From Ahaetulla prasina (taxonomy: Eukaryota; Chordata; Lepidosauria; Squamata; Colubridae), in contig NC_080540.1 of the NCBI RefSeq assembly GCF_028640845.1, positions 160,664,438 to 160,728,437 on the forward strand: a stretch of 64,000 bases of DNA, in the 5' to 3' direction. Each line of letters opens with the position of its first letter. Within the stretch, counting starts at the first letter, position 1. The notes below the pieces were generated by a model, which had not been told where the DNA came from, ran no database searches, and saw only the letters and a program-made list of their open reading frames with translations. A program made the translations under genes and the position numbers. Shown one piece after another: positions 23,584 through 34,544 of the stretch.

Positions 23584-26087
23584 ATACTGGCCTATGCAGC
23601 TTCTTCTCTATCGGCATTTCTCAAAGCCATTGAAACAATCCAACTCCATCTTGCTTTTAACCAGAATTGATAGCCATCTTGGGTTTACAAACAGAATTGG
23701 TTTTTTTCTATACTTTGGCCCCAGAATCTGTCAATTTCGGCAGGTTGCCCAAATTGTTAAACAAATAAACAAACTGAGTTGATATTTTTAGCATGGGCTC
23801 TGGGGATTTGGGGCTGTTAAAGTGGGGGTTGGATTCATACTTCACATTGAGCCAAAACAGAAGAGACCTAAGTAAGTTATAGCACTCCGGATGTTATCGA
23901 ATTATAACTCCCAGCATCTTTTGTCATTGACAAAGCTTCTTGAGGGTGCTGGAAGTTGCAATCCAAGACTAAGCAGGTGCATCATGAGTTGAATACTTCA
24001 GTTGAATATTGAATTAAAAGCAAGAGGATAGGTGGACCTTTTAGTAAGTAAAGAACTCAGAAGAAAAGATCTTAAAAACATTGATCTCCTTTGGGTCTAA
24101 TCTTCTTTTTTTAAATGGTCATTCACTTTTTTTTTTGAAGCAAAAAAATAAAAGCAAAGCATTATATATAAACTGAGCGATGAATAAATAATACATTACT
24201 TTGTCTGCAATGCTGTTTCACAGCAAATTCTGGCTAAGGATTATTAAAGGAAGTTTTGGGAATGGAACTGCCTTATATCATACACCCTTCTCCTATCATG
24301 CTACAATTTGAGTGTCGGCTGATCTTGGAACTTGATTTTCACAACAGATAAAATATTTCTTGATGTTTTAATGATTGACCTGTTGAATCTGCTGACATAA
24401 AATGTAGCAATGATAACCTATTGCTTTCTTGATAACATGGGGCTGTCTGCACTGAGAGGCTGTGACATGCTATGCGCCGCAGGCAAAGCTACCAAGTGGT
24501 TGACTAGGCAGCCATCTTCTTCAATTCATACACATGTTGCCAAGACTTTGATGATTCAGTATGTTTTATAGCTCTGTTTAAGCTGTTTAATGTACGGGAA
24601 CTGCCACTAATCCGGGAAAGATGGACTAGAAACTATCTACTTCATTCCTATTGGCTAGTAGGAACTCAAGAGTAAATAAGAGGATAATTAGTCCCCTAAT
24701 GGCAATAGATTGAAGACCTGCATAGGGGGTTGTTCACCTGCAGCTCTTTTATTAGTGAGATTCATATGACCACTGATTTGAAATTGTTTCAGGCTTGTTC
24801 TCGAGATTTCCCCCACCACAAAAGGGTCCTCTTTCATTCCTTTGTTTAGATGCCTGCCTGTTGATTTAAAGTGTGTGATTAACAAATGAGAGGGTGGTGG
24901 ACTAAACTGGCAGCTGAAATCAAGACCATAATGTCTCAAACGGCTCAGTGGTAGTTGATTTGTTTTTCTCATTTTTTTTTTTAAAAAGCCCTAGCATGAG
25001 ATTTCCCCAAAGTGTAAGCAGAGATAGAAGTGCTACATCCCCATCAAACTGGTACCAACCCAGCCCTGAAGCCGAGCTGCCAAACTGAGCTGCAAAACTA
25101 TGGATGACTGCCAGATGCCCAGAATTTGAGTTTTATAGCAGTGTGTTGCTGCCATTTAGTGAGTGTCTAGATTTCTGCAGCACAGATCCAAGGCAAAGTT
25201 ATGCTGTTTGCCTTGACTGGCAGGATTTTGAGGCAGCAGGCCCAGTTTTTGTGTTTCCGCTGTGCAAAAGGAAAGTTTCCTGGATAACAACCTTATACCT
25301 TCTCTCAATCATACCAATAGTGTTGGATCTGAATTGCTCACTTACTTGTCCTGTTCCTCTGGGTCTAATCCATAGTTTGGAGGGAGACAGCTGGTGCTGC
25401 CCCTTGCTCTTCCCTGGCTTGGAGGGTGGGTGATTAGAGAATGGGAGCAAGGGGAAAGAATGCTCTCTAAATATGGGTCTCAAAATCAGTCTGACAGTAT
25501 TAATCCCCGTCTCCAGTCCTGTGGGGATGCATTAATGAGTTGCAATTGCCAATTATCTCCGAACAGTTGGCACTTTCCCCACGTCTGGGAGTGTCATTTG
25601 GAGATTACACCTCAGAGAGCATAAATTCTTGGGGTATTTCTACCGCTTTCTCACCAGAGGATATTTGTCAATGAAAATCAGGCCCAAGAGGAATTCTGAG
25701 GCCAAAGGATGTATATGCAAAGAGAGTGGGTATCTGTAAATGAAAACAGTTCTGAGTATAGTTGGGGTAGATATAAGACTGATTGAAAGAGGCAACGCCG
25801 CCCTGTTTTCTGCCCTTTTTAAAATTCACTGAAAAGGCAGTACAGTAAGAAGCTATTTCAGACAAACCTTGTCAGAGCAGTTAAGCAGCTTCGCTTTTGT
25901 GGTTTTACTGATGATTTTGCATTCATGTGGGGGTAGTTCCCTGTCTCAGCTGATATCCTGATGCCAAAATACAAAATAAGCATTTCTGTTCACAAAGTCT
26001 AACCTCAGAACAACTTGAAGTAGGCATATCTTCGGCAGTTACGATATGAACCTATTACACACACAAATATTCTTCTCAGTTGCTAAG
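23584..26087. other. Non-coding, no feature recognised
   Basis: About 2.5 kb without recognisable exons. A short block near 23880-23990 (CTCCGGATGTTATCGAATTATAACTCCCAGCATC) resembles an old palindromic DNA element. The open frame 25104-25433 has no known domain and no splice or conservation support. Confidence 0.4.
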
Positions 26088-26095
26088 TACTAGGC

Positions 26096-26291
26096 CAGTG
26101 GTTCCCAACCTTTTCTTGTTTGAGGCACAACCTTTTCTTGTTTGAGGCACCCTTGGAAAGCCTTTCAAAAGTTCCCGGCACCCTTATAAGGAAATAGATA
26201 TTTAAAATCTCCGTAGCTCAAAAGTTCCCGGCACCCTCAAAAGATCTCACGGCACCCCTTAGTGCCGCGGCACACTGGTTGGGAACCACTG
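26096..26291. mobile_element. hAT-like element with perfect 8-bp duplication
   Basis: Ends CAGTGGTTCCCAACCTTTTC and CACTGGTTGGGAACCACTG. TACTAGGC flanks both sides (26088-26095 and 26292-26299). Near the left end the block AACCTTTTCTTGTTTGAGGC is tandemly duplicated (26109 and 26131). No coding capacity. Confidence 0.9.
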
Positions 26292-26470
26292 TACTAGGCC
26301 TTCTCCTATCTAAAATGTGCTTACTGGCAATTTTCCACCTCTCTCATTCAGAGGAATACGCAGGTGATCTGGATCTACCTGATGACCATCTGGCAGGGAC
26401 GTTTTTGATCTTCCTTCTTCCTGCTATCTCCTGCACAGCTTTGTGATATCTGTATTGGTGGGTCTCCTGG

Positions 26471-26558
26471 CTGAATCGCACCACTGAGGCAAACCCAGTG
26501 AAAAGTACCAGGAGACCCTGGTACTTTTCACTGGGTTTGCCTCAGTGATGGGATTCAG
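26471..26558. repeat. 41-bp inverted repeat at a hAT insertion edge
   Basis: Arms 26471-26511 and 26518-26558 are reverse complements with two mismatches in 41, separated by GAGACC. A second, overlapping inverted pair is GGGTCTCCTGG (26460-26470) and CCAGGAGACCC (26508-26518). The right arm spans the host flank, the target duplication and the first 16 bases of the hAT element at 26543. Confidence 0.85.
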
Positions 26559-26913
26559 CCGGTTCGGAATGGTTCGGGCGAACCAGTAGTTAAATTGCTG
26601 GCTGGCCCCGCCTCTTCCAGGAGTCCCCACATGCCCTGTTTTTGCTCCCAGGAGGCTGCAGGGAGGCCTACTCGGCCCAAAATCAGGTGCAGGGGTAGTG
26701 CAGCCCGCCCCCACGGTCTGTTTTTGCTCCCAGGAGGCTGGGGGGCCTACTAGGCCCAAAACAGGGCACGGGGGAGCGAGTCCCCCCACAGCCCCTTTTT
26801 TGCTCCCAGGGGATGCAGGAGGCCGAGTGCTGCCTGTCACACCACGGCCATGCTCACCCAACTGGTCATTAGGGCAAAGAACCGGTTGTTAAATTACTTG
26901 AATCTCACCACTG
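26543..26913. mobile_element. hAT-like element with perfect 8-bp duplication
   Basis: Ends CAGTGATGGGATTCAGCCGG and TACTTGAATCTCACCACTG. GTTTGCCT on both sides (26535-26542 and 26914-26921). The GC-rich interior repeats GTTTTTGCTCCCAGGAGGCTG two to three times (near 26639, 26717 and 26797). It is a longer relative of 9374-9510. Confidence 0.9.
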
Positions 26914-27146
26914 GTTTGCCTCCAGGTCTAACCCTCAAATCCTTGACTTTGCCCACATAGAACCAACAAGAAACTAATGGCAGGGAGTAGGCTCATTACA
27001 GACTTGTTTTTTGTGAACATTACGTGAGTGAGATGATGTAGACAAATTCATTGGAATTTTAGAGAGCATGTATTGAGCATACTCCCCAAGTTGCTATTAT
27101 GAGAAAATTGTCTCTTCTCAACATAACCGCCATGGTTACAACAATA

Positions 27147-27503
27147 CAGGTAGTCCCTGACTTATTACCATAATTGAGCCCAAAATTTATGTTGCTAAAC
27201 AAGACAGTTGTTAAGTTAGTTTTGAATCGCCCCAGCTGTTAAGTTAGTAACACAGCTCTTAATTGAATCTGATTCCCCATTGACTTTGCTTGTCAGAAGG
27301 TCCCAAAAGGTGATTATATGACCCCAGGGCACTGCATCTGTCATCAGTATGACCCAGTTGCCAAGCATCAGAATATTGATCACGTGACCATGGGAATGCT
27401 GCAACAGTCATAAATGTGAAAAAGAGTCATATGTCACTTTTTTCAGTGCCATTGTAACTTCGAATGGCTACTACATGAATGATTGTAAGTCAAGGATTAC
27501 CTG
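27147..27503. mobile_element. TA-flanked DNA transposon family, copy 6
   Basis: CAGGTAGTCCCTGACTTA to TGTAAGTCAAGGATTACCTG with TA outside both ends (27145-27146 and 27504-27505). Same orientation as the copy at 8934-9336. The interior has TGACTTTGCTTGTCAGAAGG. Confidence 0.88.
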
Positions 27504-27619
27504 TATGTTTACCAGAAGATGAACAACCACCCCCACATACTCTTTCCCAACCCAGTGGATCCTTTGTGGGATCCCAAATCATTACTGTAGTTAAGTAAGA
27601 GGCAAGAAGACATTGATTG

Positions 27620-29456
27620 GATAGATTCAGGCGGGATGACGGGGACAGGTCTTGAGAATGTTATCTGGGCGGAGTTCGATCCTGTGACTCCTGAGGACAT
27701 GGACAGGTTGCTGGGCAGGTTGAACTCCACCACATGTTTATTGGACCCGTGTCCCTCCTGGATGGTGCTGGCCACCCGGGAGGTTACACGAGGCTGGCTC
27801 CAGGAAGTTACCAACGCTTCTTTGTTGGAGGGTGTCTTCCCCGCTGCTTTGAAAGAGGCGGTGGTGAGGCCCCTCCTTAAGAAGCCCTCCCTGGACCCGG
27901 CTGTTTTAGCTAACTATCGTCCAGTCTCCAACCTTCGCTTTTTAGCGAAGGTTGTTGAGAGTGTGGTGGCAAATCAGCTTCCTCAGCACCTGGAGGAAAC
28001 TGTCTATCTGGACCCGTTCCAGTCCGGCTTCAGACCCGGTTACAGCACTGAGACGGCTTTGGTCGCGTTGGTGGATGACCTCTGGAGAGCCCGGGACAGG
28101 GGTTGTTCCTCTGTCCTGGTTCTATTAGATCTCTCGGCGGCTTTTGATACCATCGACCATGGTATCCTGCTGCGACGGTTGGGGGGATTGGGAGTGGGAG
28201 GCACCGTGTACCGGTGGTTCTCCTCCTATCTCTCTGACCGTTCGCAGATGGTGTTGGCGGGGGGGCAGAGGTCGACCCCAAGGCGCCTCACTTGTGGGGT
28301 GCCTCAGGGATCTGTCCTCTCGCCTCTCCTGTTCAACATCTATATGAAGCCGCTGGGTGAGGTTATCCGTGGTTTCGGGGTGGATTACCACCTGTACGCT
28401 GATGACACCCAGCTGTACATTTCCACCCCGAACCACCCCAATGAAGCCGTTGAGGTGATGGGCCGGTGTCTTGAGGCCGTACGGGTCTGGATGGGGAGGA
28501 ACAGGCTTCGACTCAACCCATCCAAGACAGAGTGGCTGTGGGTGCCGGCTTCCCGGTACAGTCAGCTTACACCATCGCTGACTGTGGGGGAGGAAGTACT
28601 GACCCCCAGGGAGGGAGTGCGCAACTTAGGCGTTCTCCTGGACGACCGGCTGTCCTTAGAGGATCATTTGACAGCCGTCGCCAGGGGAGCTTTTTATCAG
28701 GTCCATCTGATTCGCCAGTTGCGCCCTTTCCTTGACCGGGACGCCTTACGCACGGTCACTCACGCCCTCGTCACTTCCCGCCTGGACTATTGCAATGCTC
28801 TCTACATGGGGCTCCCCTTGAAGAGCACCCGGAGGCTCCAGTTAGTCCAGAACGCGGCCGCGCGGGTGATAGAGGGAGCACCGCGTTGCTCCCATATAAC
28901 ACCTATCCTGCGCGGCCTGCACTGGCTACCGGTAGTCTTCCGGGTGCAATTCAAGGTTTTGGTTACCATCTTTAAAGCGCTCCATGGCTTAGGACCGGGA
29001 TACCTTCGAGACCGCCTTCTGCCGCAGATTGCCTCCCAACGACCTGTGCGCTCCCACAGAGTGGCCCTCCTCAGGGTGCCGTCGACCAAACAATGCAGGT
29101 TGGCGACCCCCAGGGGGAGGGCCTTCTCTGTGGCGGCACCAGCCCTGTGGAATGAGCTTCCTCCTGGATTACGACAACTCCCTGACCTCCGGACCTTCAG
29201 ACGTGAACTGAAGACTCTATTATTTCAGCGCGCGGGACTAGCCTAAGAACAAAAATGTTTTAAACAAATTTTAATGGGGGTTTTATTGGTTCTTATTGTT
29301 TTAGTGATCAGGCCTTGATAATATTTAGTTTTAATTTGGGTTTTAAAAGTCTATTTATTATATTGTTTTATATTGTTTTAATATGCCTGTGAACCGCCCT
29401 GAGTCCTATGGGAGATGGTGCGGTATATAAGTTTAATAAATAAATAAATAAATAAA
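27620..29456 (+). mobile_element. L2-clade LINE, 5'-truncated, coding frame open
   Basis: The element carries one long RT frame (27636-29246) and a 3' region ending GAACCGCCCTGAGTCC, GGTATATAAGTTTAATAAA and (TAAA)n. The tail and the RT sequence both fit the L2 clade rather than CR1, whose copies here end in TTATG repeats. The left border is uncertain. GC content is visibly higher than in the AT-rich flanks. It is the least damaged retroelement of the window and so perhaps the youngest LINE. Confidence 0.85.
27636..29246 (+). CDS. L2-type reverse transcriptase, C-terminal 536 residues
   Basis: Part of a non-LTR retrotransposon polyprotein. It copies element RNA into DNA at the nicked genomic target. 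Visible RT blocks: LANYRPVSNLRFLAK (palm entry, about residue 90), LVLLDLSAAFDTIDH with catalytic Asp before F170, [16 protein letters not shown] at about 221 and the catalytic YADD at about 254-257. After these come the thumb and the C-terminal block LDYCNALYMGLPLKSTRRLQ and a Trp-rich end (AAPALWNELPPGLR). The apurinic endonuclease domain expected upstream is absent, so the copy is 5'-truncated and the ATG at 27636 is simply the first in frame. No stop or frameshift occurs over 536 codons. Expression by the host is not implied. Confidence 0.85.
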   Translation: MTGTGLENVIWAEFDPVTPEDMDRLLGRLNSTTCLLDPCPSWMVLATREVTRGWLQEVTNASLLEGVFPAALKEAVVRPLLKKPSLDPAVLANYRPVSNLRFLAKVVESVVANQLPQHLEETVYLDPFQSGFRPGYSTETALVALVDDLWRARDRGCSSVLVLLDLSAAFDTIDHGILLRRLGGLGVGGTVYRWFSSYLSDRSQMVLAGGQRSTPRRLTCGVPQGSVLSPLLFNIYMKPLGEVIRGFGVDYHLYADDTQLYISTPNHPNEAVEVMGRCLEAVRVWMGRNRLRLNPSKTEWLWVPASRYSQLTPSLTVGEEVLTPREGVRNLGVLLDDRLSLEDHLTAVARGAFYQVHLIRQLRPFLDRDALRTVTHALVTSRLDYCNALYMGLPLKSTRRLQLVQNAAARVIEGAPRCSHITPILRGLHWLPVVFRVQFKVLVTIFKALHGLGPGYLRDRLLPQIASQRPVRSHRVALLRVPSTKQCRLATPRGRAFSVAAPALWNELPPGLRQLPDLRTFRRELKTLLFQRAGLA

Positions 29457-29825
29457 AAGATAGTGCTTTGCTTTGCAGTGTCAATATAATACTTGTTCAT
29501 TTGAAAAGAAACTTCTAAAGAAATCATGTGGGACATCTAATCAGCACTAAGAGAGGTAAAGAAGCATGGCTGGCTGGGGAATTCTGGGAGTTGAAGTCCA
29601 CAAGTCTTAAAGTTGCTAAGGTTGGACACCATTGCTGTAAAAGGTTTTTGAAACCCCGGTGGGTGCCTCAGAACCTGGAAGGAAAATGAGAACAAGGCTC
29701 TCCAAAAAACTAGATAGAAACGAACTCTGGATTGTGTCCTGATATGAGTCGTAGACCTTGGTTCTCCATATAAGTGAAAGAGTAGAGCCATATCCTTGCT
29801 CAGAGAAGAACTGAACCCTACAAAG
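29457..29825. other. Non-coding; half copy of palindromic hAT element at 29565-29634
   Basis: 29565-29634 (GGCTGGGGAATTCTGGGAG ... AAGGTTGGACACCATTG) is the right half of the palindromic family seen at 13135-13269. The rest has no recognisable feature. Confidence 0.6.
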
Positions 29826-30390
29826 GTTAAAGGTAAAGGTTTCCCTGTCCAATTGTGTCTGACTCTAAGGTGTGGTTGCTCATCTCCGTATCTTAGTCAA
29901 GGGAGCCAGCGTTGTCTAAAGACATTTTCTGTGGTTATGTGGCCAGCATGGCTATCTGCCTTGTGCGCCAGTGATGGGTTGCTACCAGTTCACCCTGGAT
30001 CAGGTGAACCAGTAGTGGCAGTGGCGGGAGGCTCCGCCCACCTACCCAGACGTCTCTGCGCATGCGCACGCACGCCCACAAGCCCACAAGCGAACTGGTA
30101 GCAGCTGAAATTGAAACCCACTATTGGTGTGCACCCCGTCCACATGGCCCGTTTTGTCTGGCAGGTTGCTGCAGGAAGTGTCCATCCCATCTCCCCCCCC
30201 ACCGGCCCACGGAGAACTACATTGCTGATCCAGCCCTTGAAGAAATCCAGTTTGACACCCCTGCTATATGCCAAAGGTGCATGGAACGTTGTTCCTTTCC
30301 CACCGAGCGAGCTACTCACATTTTCATACTTTCGAACTGTTAGGAGGACAGGAGCTTGAGCAGGTACGGGAGCTTACCCTGTTGCACGGC
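29826..30390 (-). mobile_element. BovB-tail SINE (minus) split by hAT insertion(s)
   Basis: 29826-29958 is the 3' part of the SINE on the minus strand (GGTTAAAGGTAAAGG, CAGCGTTGTCTAAAGAC, TGTGGCCAGCATGGC). It resumes at about 30263 with GCCAAAGGTGCATGGAACG and runs to GGGAGCTTACCCTGTTGC near 30390. The material between is hAT-like, so the SINE was inserted first. CTATCTGCC and CTATATGCC at the junctions may be the 8-bp duplication. Confidence 0.7.
29969..30126. mobile_element. hAT-like element nested within the SINE
   Basis: Ends CAGTGATGGGTTGCTACCAG and GAAATTGAAACCCACTATTG. The interior has GGAGGCTCCGCCCACC and GCGCATGCGCACGCAC. Directly after it, 30127-30262 ends GTTTGACACCCCTG, the right end of the 13834-14057 family. 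Two hAT elements therefore probably lie nested here. Confidence 0.65.
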
Positions 30391-33339
30391 CAGGGCATAG
30401 TTATGTAGAACATCCACTAACTTCTCTTCTGTTTAATTATCCCTGTTCATACCAGTGGAAATGCCATTTGAGGTGCCCTGGATTGGAAAATACAGGGAGC
30501 TAAGCATGGCTTTGCATAGAAATTTATTGTCATGGTGATCTAAAATTATAAACAGCCTTCCAGCTTTGCACAAGCCTACTGAGCAATATTCCTTTCATTG
30601 CCAAAAAAGGAAGAAACAAAGGGTGAGAGAGAGGAGGAGGGTGGCAATGTGAGCTGTCCCCATCACAGCCTATCTTTGTGCCGGTTTGAGTTCAGGTTTT
30701 GACATGGCATCCCCAGAAGAGAGAATATTGCAACTCTGAGAGGAGCGTTGGATGGAGAAAACTGCCAGCCTCCCTGTCTACCCTGCCTGCTCTTCACTTA
30801 CCTCATAATCTGAGAGAACAATGTCAGCCCCTGGCAGTCACTCTAAAGAGAGACCCAGGATTGAGTAGGAACTTTCCTTTGTAAGAGAATTATGTATGGA
30901 CTTTAGGGCAGGTGTGACAGTGGATGATGCTTTCTTTATAGACACACTTAATGTTGCTATATTGCTACCAGGAGCTTCAATCACAATTTCTCATCTATCT
31001 CTCAGCCCCATCAACAGAATAACTATATTCAGCCTGAGTGGTAGTTTTTTGTATGGTAAGATGAAATGTATTTAATGGAGGAACAGGGTACTTCAAAGTA
31101 TTTAAACCAAATAAGAATTATGCAAATGAAATTTACTGGTTTGAAGCAACGCTAAAAAGATGATGGAACATGTGGAGATGCCTAAATCAACCTCTTTGAT
31201 TAGAGGGGGTGGAAAAACAATGACTACGTTTATGGCTGACTGGAAAGCCCTTATAGACTTTTAAGATAAAACGGGGGTGGGTGGGGGTTGGGTTTATGGT
31301 TAGAAAAAATCTGGATAATAGAGTGAATTGTTTTGTAATCAAAGTGCAAGAGATAATTTTGTAATTGCACTTGTATTTGCTGCAAAGGAAATCAGAAGCT
31401 TTTCTCTGTTTCTTTTTATTCTTTCTTTCTGCAGTTCTTCCTTTCTTTGCTGTTTTTACTCTTTATTAGCTTGTGTTAGTTCTTGGTAAAAATTTCACCT
31501 AAAAAAAAACATTTTAACAAAATGAAGCAACATTAAAAATGGAAGGCTATCAAGGCCTTAAAATTGGGATTACCAAATTGCACTGTTTGCTTTCGGAGGA
31601 AAAGCAACATGGCTGGTAGAGCCGAAATCTCTGCTAGTCAAAAGATGGGCGGTGCATGGCTGCCAGCAGATAAACAATTATGATGAAGAATAAGCTTAAA
31701 TCATCAGCCAGTGCCTGTATACATTCAGTTTTCTCCAAACTTGTGGGCTCCCCGAGGTAATTAGGCTCTCATAAACTGTAGCCAATAAGATCAATGGTAC
31801 TGATGGCTTGGAATAATAAAAGTACAAATCCATAATCTACAGGTCATCAAGTGTAGGAAAGTTGCATTAAGGAAGGGTGTGGATGTGTGTTATCATCATA
31901 TTTGGAAGGAGCAAGAGGCTTCAACTTGGGTGCAGAATTACATTCCGTCATATCCTTTTTCAAAGTCAAGTCAACTTGCTTGGAGTCAAGCTTGACTCTT
32001 GTTGAACTACATACATGCAGTTTCCTTGGTAAACATGGAAGAAGTTTGCGGCTGCCTTATTTCAGGGTGTTGTTTGGACTTCTAACTTTAGCTCACAGCC
32101 CTGGATGGCCACATCCAGGTACTAACCAGCATCAACCCTCCTTAGCTTTCTGTTGATCAGCCAAAATTAACAAGGTTCGCAGCCTAATTGGACTTTTGTT
32201 GTTTGTTGTTGTTTGGTATTGGTGTTAAAAAGGGATACTTGACCTGCCAGTGGGTGTCAAGTAGACAGGTCAAATTTGGAGGGGGTTACATTGCTTCTGA
32301 ATAAGTAGTAAGTGATGCCCTTTAGGGTTCTGTAGCAAAAGACCAGCAGGGTCTGCACTCCTTGTCCCCTTTTCTCCTTGGTTACCTTGGTGATATGCAG
32401 GGAGCTGTTGCTAAGCAACAGTTTCAAGTTAACACACAGGGAGAGCAAGAAAAGGCTTTAGCTGTGTTTTTGTGTATGGCCGTCTGCATTTACCTTGATG
32501 CTCAGATGCACAAGGTAAGAGCAGTTCAGTCAGAGAACCTTAAAAACCAGGATTCAAATATAGAGAAACTGAAGGAGAAGAAAGCTTTCACTATTTTTTC
32601 CACCCCAGTATGTAAGGGCATACTGGTTTTGAAGGGGAATAATCAGTTCATATATTACAAATTGTTTCTAATATACCCTACAAGCGGTAATGTTTTGAAT
32701 GTGTTCTGGCTTGTAGTCATTTCTATTACCATAGCAACTTTCCAGCCCCCGCACCCAGAAAGTATCCCTCAGAATCCTGGTTTTAAGGTTGTTGGTTTGT
32801 CAATGTACGTCCCTCATAAACATTCACATGTCCAATATAACAGTAACCAAGCCCATGTTCACAGAAGACCACAGACAATAGCCAACCATTTTAATGCCAG
32901 AAATAACTCATTAGAAGCAATATTTTGTACAAGGCAGACGGGGCTGGAATAAGGTTTCAGATTTGATTCAAGCCATTCAGTGAACTCATACTTGTCTTAG
33001 CTTTAATCCAAACCCACTAGATTACCTCAGGAATTTGGAAAGTTTTGGATATATGTTCCATGTATTTGGGTTTATAGTGCTATGTTCAAGTAAGAGATTT
33101 CCTTTGCTTGACAGCTCAACTTCGTTCTGGTCAGGCTTGCTTTGAACTTCTCCTGTTTCAGGTCTCATATTGAAGTTAATTCTTGCCAGCTAGGATGGAT
33201 GTGATTGCAAGTCAACTTGGTGCCAATCTCACCTTTTCCTTTTGTAATTTAGGCATTCAGTAGATTCTCATGAGAATTCACATAGCACTTGGACAAACAT
33301 GGATCATAGTCCAGGTCTGCTGTTCCCATTTCTCCAACG
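30391..33339. other. Non-coding stretch almost free of recognisable repeats
   Basis: About 2.9 kb with no transposon end that I can recognise, unlike its surroundings. The part 31540-31830 reads as complex unique sequence (GGTAATTAGGCTCTCATAAA, AGCCAATAAGATCAATGG) and could be conserved non-coding DNA. The 196-codon frame at 32362-32952 has no known domain, and its translation mixes low-complexity and intronic-looking sequence, so I do not call a gene. Confidence 0.4.
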
Positions 33340-33556
33340 CAATAGCAATAGAACTTAGACTTATATACCGCTTCTAAGCGGTTTACAGGGTCAGACTATT
33401 GTCCCCAACAACAACCTGGGTCCTCATTTTACCAACCTCAAAAGGAGGGAAAGGTGAGTCAACTTTGAGTGGTCAAGATCAAACTGCTGAACTTCCAGCA
33501 GCTGGCAGTTGGCAGAATTAGCCTGCAGTACTGCATTCTAACCACTGCACCACTAC
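33340..33556 (-). mobile_element. tRNA-derived SINE (CTATTG-tail family), minus strand
   Basis: Reverse complement of the 11442-11684 family: AATAGCAATAG tail at the left, TATATACCGCTTCTAAGCGG, TCCTCATTTTACCAACCTC, and the head GCAGTACTGCATTCTAACCACTG at the right. Confidence 0.85.
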
Positions 33557-34451
33557 AGTTCAATCACTAATATACTGTCCAGTGTGCTTATTTTTCAGGC
33601 TAGTAGTCTTCTTGATTCCAAGCATGCTTCTTAATGTTTATAAAATAAGGACAGCGCGGTCTGAAAATAAATACAAATGACCACTTAGCCCAGAGTGCAC
33701 GTAACTACAACTGACAGAATGATGGCAAGAATGATAATTGGTTTTAAAAATGGCTGGGAAGTGAACTTCAATGACCTCAGTGGCTGCAGTAGACTCTTCA
33801 AATTGTATTTTGCATACCGAGAACTCTGCAGGTGGCCGGGTGAGGATGGTCTACTTCCATTGCTGGGCATCTTACAGGAATATGCAAATAGCAGAGCCAT
33901 GTTGCACAGATGTTTCAATGAGTCTGGAAAAGAGCATGGATGCACACAAGCATCCATGGTTACATGATGGAATTTTGCTCATTGGTTCGTGTATTTTAAA
34001 TCTATAATGTCTGCTGCCCTCCAGATGTTCTAAATGCTATCATTTCTACATCTTTTACAATTAGCCACGTTGGCTATGGCTAATAGGATTTGACATCTGA
34101 ATTATCTGAATCAAATTGCTTACCTTGACAGATGAGAAAACATAAATCTACATGTTCGGTGCTGATAGGGAGACCGATGTCTGCATGCTTTTTTTCTTCA
34201 TTTTGTTTCTAAATTCTAAAAAGAGTGATACTGGAAGGAGAAAATTCCGTTTGGGAGCCTACGTTGTCTGACTTCTTATCCTTCTGCAGATTTGTTTTAG
34301 TGAGGAAAAATAGCTTATGTATGCTCAGAGACTTCCTCTTCAGGCTTAAACAATTTAAGGGAAACAAATGTAGTACTAAGATCTAGTTAATTTTAGACAT
34401 TTATCTGGTTTGTTTCCCCTTCTATGCATGGCAACGTTTCTCTTTGATTTG

Positions 34452-34452
<1 letters not shown>
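33557..34452. other. Non-coding, possible old palindromic remnant at 34015-34130
   Basis: No exon. CCCTCCAGATGTTCTAAATG near 34018 recalls the CCAGATGTT end of old palindromic DNA elements (compare 42230-42345). Otherwise unassigned. Confidence 0.35.

Positions 34453-34540
<88 letters not shown>
34453..34540. repeat. (TA)n microsatellite, about 44 units
   Basis: 88 bases of uninterrupted alternating T and A. Both strands read as long Tyr-Ile repeats, which explains two chance open frames here. Length is likely polymorphic and could have been shortened in assembly. Confidence 0.97.

Positions 34541-34544
<4 letters not shown>

Noticed and set aside
26424..26861. 145-codon minus-strand frame
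   Set aside because: It runs through the GC-rich repetitive core of the hAT element at 26543-26913 and through the foldback; its Gly/Pro-rich sequence comes from the repeated GCTCCCAGGAGGC module.
32362..32952. 196-codon open frame on the + strand
   Set aside because: No recognisable domain, no splice or Kozak evidence, composition like intron. Kept as a chance frame; homology search would be decisive.
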